Assembly (NCBI GenBank): GCA_900752815.1
Contig: CAADWS010000014.1
Coordinates: forward strand, 1 to 15,717
Source of the DNA: Bacteroidaceae bacterium
GTDB taxonomy: Bacteria; Bacteroidota; Bacteroidia; Bacteroidales; Bacteroidaceae
Direction of reading: 5' to 3'
Length of the DNA stretch: 15,717 bases
Part shown: positions 15,370-15,717 of the stretch, piece by piece
Position numbering within the stretch: position 1 is the first letter of the stretch
Layout: every line of letters begins with the position of its first letter
Translations under genes and position numbers: made by a program
The notes under the pieces: model-generated
Seen by the model: the letters and a program-made list of their open reading frames with translations, nothing else
Database searches by the model: none
Told to the model about the DNA's origin: nothing

Positions 15370-15470
15370 CTCCGAATCCCCGCCATCTGGAAAGGAAAGC
15401 AACAAAATCATAATTTTGCACCCTATTCGGCACAAAACAGGCAGGAACCGATAAAAAAACTTCCGAAAAG

Positions 15471-15501
15471 TTTGCTAATTTCAAAAATATCGCTACCTTT
15501 G
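15471..15501 (+). promoter_or_regulatory. Bacteroides-type promoter of the tRNA-Phe genes
   Basis: TTTG (15471-15474), a 19-bp spacer and TACCTTTG (15494-15501) match the -33 TTTG / -7 TAnnTTTG consensus exactly. The expected start is about 15507, only some 13 nt before the first tRNA. This is the best promoter match in the window. TAATTTTG at 15411-15418 also fits the -7 box alone but has no -33 partner. Confidence 0.85.
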
Positions 15502-15509
15502 CAACCGCA

Positions 15510-15629
15510 AATCAACAAAGGTGCCATAGCTCAGTTGGTAGAGCAAAGGACTGAAAATCCTTGTGTCCCCGGTTCGATTCCTGGTGGCACCACCTTTTAA
15601 GCAAGCATAATGCTTCTATTTTGTTGATT
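15510..15629. repeat. 10-bp inverted repeat flanking the first tRNA-Phe
   Basis: AATCAACAAA (15510-15519, touching the tRNA 5' end) is the perfect reverse complement of TTTGTTGATT (15620-15629) in the 40-nt spacer between the two tRNA genes. In the precursor RNA this could form a stem enclosing the first tRNA, perhaps used in processing. The function is inferred. Confidence 0.6.
15520..15592 (+). tRNA. tRNA-Phe (anticodon GAA), copy 1
   Basis: A 73-nt cloverleaf: acceptor GGTGCCA/TGGCACC (7 bp), D-arm GCTC/GAGC, anticodon arm AAGGA-CTGAAAA-TCCTT with anticodon GAA, 5-nt variable loop, T-arm with TTCGATT loop, discriminator A. The T-stem (CCCGG/CCTGG) has one C-T mismatch at its centre. CCA is not encoded (CCT follows), so it must be added by a nucleotidyltransferase. 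Confidence 0.97.
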
Positions 15630-15632
15630 GCA

Positions 15633-15705
15633 GGTGCCATAGCTCAGTTGGTAGAGCAAAGGACTGAAAATCCTTGTGTCCCCGGTTCGATTCCTGGTGG
15701 CACCA
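15633..15705 (+). tRNA. tRNA-Phe (anticodon GAA), copy 2
   Basis: Identical over all 73 nt to copy 1, including the T-stem mismatch, and separated from it by 40 nt. CCA is not encoded (CTT follows). With no second promoter box in the spacer, both are probably made from one precursor. The spacer has a small AAGCA-TAA-TGCTT hairpin (15605-15617). Confidence 0.97.
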
Positions 15706-15717
15706 CTTTGAAGAAAA

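Noticed and set aside
15411..15418. TAATTTTG as a second tRNA promoter
   Set aside because: It fits the -7 consensus but has no -33 partner at the right distance, and the 15471-15501 promoter is much better.

Overview
The window is a stretch of chromosomal DNA from a GC-rich member of the Bacteroidales (phylum Bacteroidota). Four things point there: a PorQ-type T9SS outer-membrane protein, a TonB protein with the Bacteroidota-style N-terminus, several promoter boxes of the form TAnnTTTG (in the best case with TTTG 19 bp upstream), and few strong Shine-Dalgarno sequences. Genus cannot be fixed by eye. I see no phage, insertion sequence or CRISPR array.

Left part (1-7025), all genes on the minus strand. 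A putative terminator hairpin (13-54) and a palindromic repeat (178-244) lie beyond the end of a manA / AlkD-like gene pair. Next come a DUF2807 lipoprotein and then the tight unit dxs - trkA - DUF2461 (gaps of a few bases). The dxs leader region (7026-7444) holds a probable promoter, a 24-bp-spaced direct repeat and a large 88-bp imperfect palindrome built from the same 21-bp units as the repeat at 178-244.

Middle (7445-9836). A lipoprotein of the endonuclease/exonuclease/phosphatase fold (minus) and a secreted two-lobed retropepsin-like protease (plus) are divergently transcribed from a 409-bp gap. Each is preceded by a copy of the same 35-bp promoter-like element. A strong bidirectional hairpin separates the protease gene from the convergent prenyl synthase gene.

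Right part (9836-15717). A polyprenyl diphosphate synthase and a tonB gene run leftward. From the divergent tonB/porQ promoter region a co-directional series runs rightward: porQ, cmk, ispH, tatD. The window ends with two identical tRNA-Phe(GAA) genes behind a near-consensus Bacteroides-type promoter.

Functionally, three isoprenoid genes fall within one window: dxs (first MEP step), ispH (last MEP step) and a prenyl chain-elongation enzyme. The rest is housekeeping (K+ uptake regulation, nucleotide, sugar-phosphate and DNA metabolism, tRNA) and envelope functions. No clearly new multi-gene system is present. The least explained signals are the dispersed 21-bp-unit palindromes, the paired divergent promoter element and the inverted repeat flanking the first tRNA gene.
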